From Myxococcota bacterium (GTDB taxonomy: Bacteria; Myxococcota_A; Polyangia; JAAYKL01), in NCBI GenBank assembly GCA_030065855.1, contig JASJCT010000022.1, positions 52,501 to 116,500 of the forward strand: a stretch of 64,000 nt of DNA, in the 5' to 3' direction. Within the stretch, counting starts at the first letter, position 1; every line of letters begins with the position of its first letter. This document shows positions 63,280 to 64,000 of the stretch, one piece after another. A program made the translations under genes and the position numbers. The notes under the pieces were generated by a model. It did not search any database, was not told the origin of the DNA, and worked only from the letters and a program-made list of their open reading frames with translations.

Positions 63280-64000
63280 CTACCTGCGCCAGTAAGCGCT
63301 CCCATCCCGTTTTCGGTCGAGGAATCCGTAGTCAATTAAGTAGCGCCGGAGCGTGGTTTGGTCGAAGTAGAACGCTTTGAGAATGCGATCAACCTCTTTT
63401 TCAGTGTAGTGTTTCTCGCGATCAAAGCGTTCGATGATCCGGTTGAGAATTACCAGTTTCGATTTTTGTTTGCGGGGAAAGTTATTCAGCCGCAGTTGTC
63501 CATCTTCGGTGGTGAAGTATTTTTTTTCAATTGCCGCTGCCTCTGCGGTAGTAACGACGGCGCGATCGTCCTGGGCCCGAATATCAGCGTTAAAGGTGAG
63601 GAATGCGTCGGCATCTCGACTGGTTTGATCGAGCAAGGCCATCAGGGCGAGAAATATCTTGGCCTCCTTTTTTCGTTTGCGCATTTGGAAACGGTGGTTT
63701 CGCACAGTAGAAGGAGATTTTCCCCCGAGGGCACGAGCGATTTCCCTGTCGGATTGCCCCTGGTGCATTTGCGAAAAAAGCGCCTGTTGCAGCTCGGAGA
63801 GGCCGGTGTGCGGTTTGCCCAGCCCGAGCAGTGCCTGAAATGCCCCGCCGTGAACGTGGGCCACGTGGTGCTGGGCCGCCCTGTCAGCAAGGAGGAGTTT
63901 TTTGTCCACGGAAAACACCTGGCCATCCTCAAAGCGTTGACCGCAAAACAGACAAGTGTAGGACGTGCGTTCCCGATCGAAAAATAAACCAGCCGCCAGG
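63280..64000 (-). CDS. DUF2087-type transcriptional regulator (start outside window)
   Basis: At least 239 residues; the frame stays open to the window edge and continues with a CxxC zinc-type motif (YTCLFCGQRF), so the 5' end is missing. A LuxR-like helix-turn-helix follows (LFSQMHQGQSDREIARALGGKSPSTVRNHRFQMR), then the DUF2087 domain (FPRKQKSKLVILNRIIERFDREKHYTEKEV, ATL-type RRYLIDYGFLDR, ending AYWRR). Family members are thought to be winged-helix regulators; the target is unknown. It lies 145 bases upstream of the Cys-rich lipoprotein gene on the same strand. Confidence 0.88.
   Translation of the reverse strand, partial: LAAGLFFDRERTSYTCLFCGQRFEDGQVFSVDKKLLLADRAAQHHVAHVHGGAFQALLGLGKPHTGLSELQQALFSQMHQGQSDREIARALGGKSPSTVRNHRFQMRKRKKEAKIFLALMALLDQTSRDADAFLTFNADIRAQDDRAVVTTAEAAAIEKKYFTTEDGQLRLNNFPRKQKSKLVILNRIIERFDREKHYTEKEVDRILKAFYFDQTTLRRYLIDYGFLDRKRDGSAYWRR

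Overview
The window is a piece of a Gram-negative bacterial chromosome. The outer-membrane and envelope genes (bamA, an ompH/skp-like gene, a phosphate-type porin, lipB, many lipoproteins) support this directly. Lipoproteins with Ser/Thr/Asp-rich linkers followed by Cys-rich domains, a large set of single-copy regulatory fusions, and the general style of the proteins suggest a deltaproteobacterial-type lineage (Myxococcota, Bradymonadota or relatives). That placement is inference and could be tested with the 23S fragment. Most genes look moderately GC-rich; 18.8-21.7 kb, 38.8-39.6 kb, 49.7-50.0 kb and 54.7-54.8 kb are visibly AT-richer. No transposase, integrase, CRISPR array or phage gene was recognised.

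Layout: 0-1.4 kb is the end of an rRNA operon (3' part of 23S, 5S, a strong terminator). 1.4-5.6 kb holds folE, a DUF2203-like gene and a NifU-type Fe-S scaffold on the minus strand, opposite comM-recA. 5.7-11.7 kb holds a 7TM sensor-transducer, a HigBA toxin-antitoxin pair, an N-terminally truncated astacin protease with a predicted propeller, and pilT. 11.7-18.7 kb is a molybdenum-hydroxylase operon (FAD, 2Fe-2S and Mo subunits, then a ThiS-like sulfur carrier), followed by a DUF2891 lipoprotein and an NADP-type aldehyde dehydrogenase. 18.8-21.2 kb is an AT-rich two-gene cassette: a helical orphan protein and a protein joining a degenerate nucleotide-cyclase-like region to an intact PilZ (c-di-GMP-binding) motif. 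It is the best candidate here for something undescribed. 21.8-30.4 kb has a TetR regulator with two palindromic operators, a metallo-beta-lactamase-fold hydrolase, lipB, an operon of S9 peptidase, lipoprotein and phosphoesterase behind tRNA-Ala, and a porin. 30.4-38.8 kb has a hybrid histidine kinase, a nitroreductase, bamA-ompH, and hbd plus thiolase. 39-48.4 kb has a possible small RNA, a TPR lytic transglycosylase, a five-gene minus-strand operon (smr, radical SAM, dapF, small protein, gamma-carbonic anhydrase), dapA-dapB and an orphan MshEN-type protein. 48.5-52.5 kb has citrate synthase, proB and proA. 52.5-63 kb has a surface lipoprotein, the conserved rpmH-rnpA-yidD-yidC-khpB-mnmE block, an iron alcohol dehydrogenase and a set of secreted Cys-rich or propeller lipoproteins. 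The window ends inside a DUF2087 regulator.

Functional themes: lysine/diaminopimelate synthesis (dapA, dapB, dapF), proline synthesis (proB, proA), butyryl/acetoacetyl-CoA metabolism (hbd, thiolase), outer-membrane assembly and protein insertion, and several likely second-messenger or type IV pilus outputs (PilZ protein, MshEN protein, PilT). All functions are read from sequence motifs and remembered family features; no database search was run.
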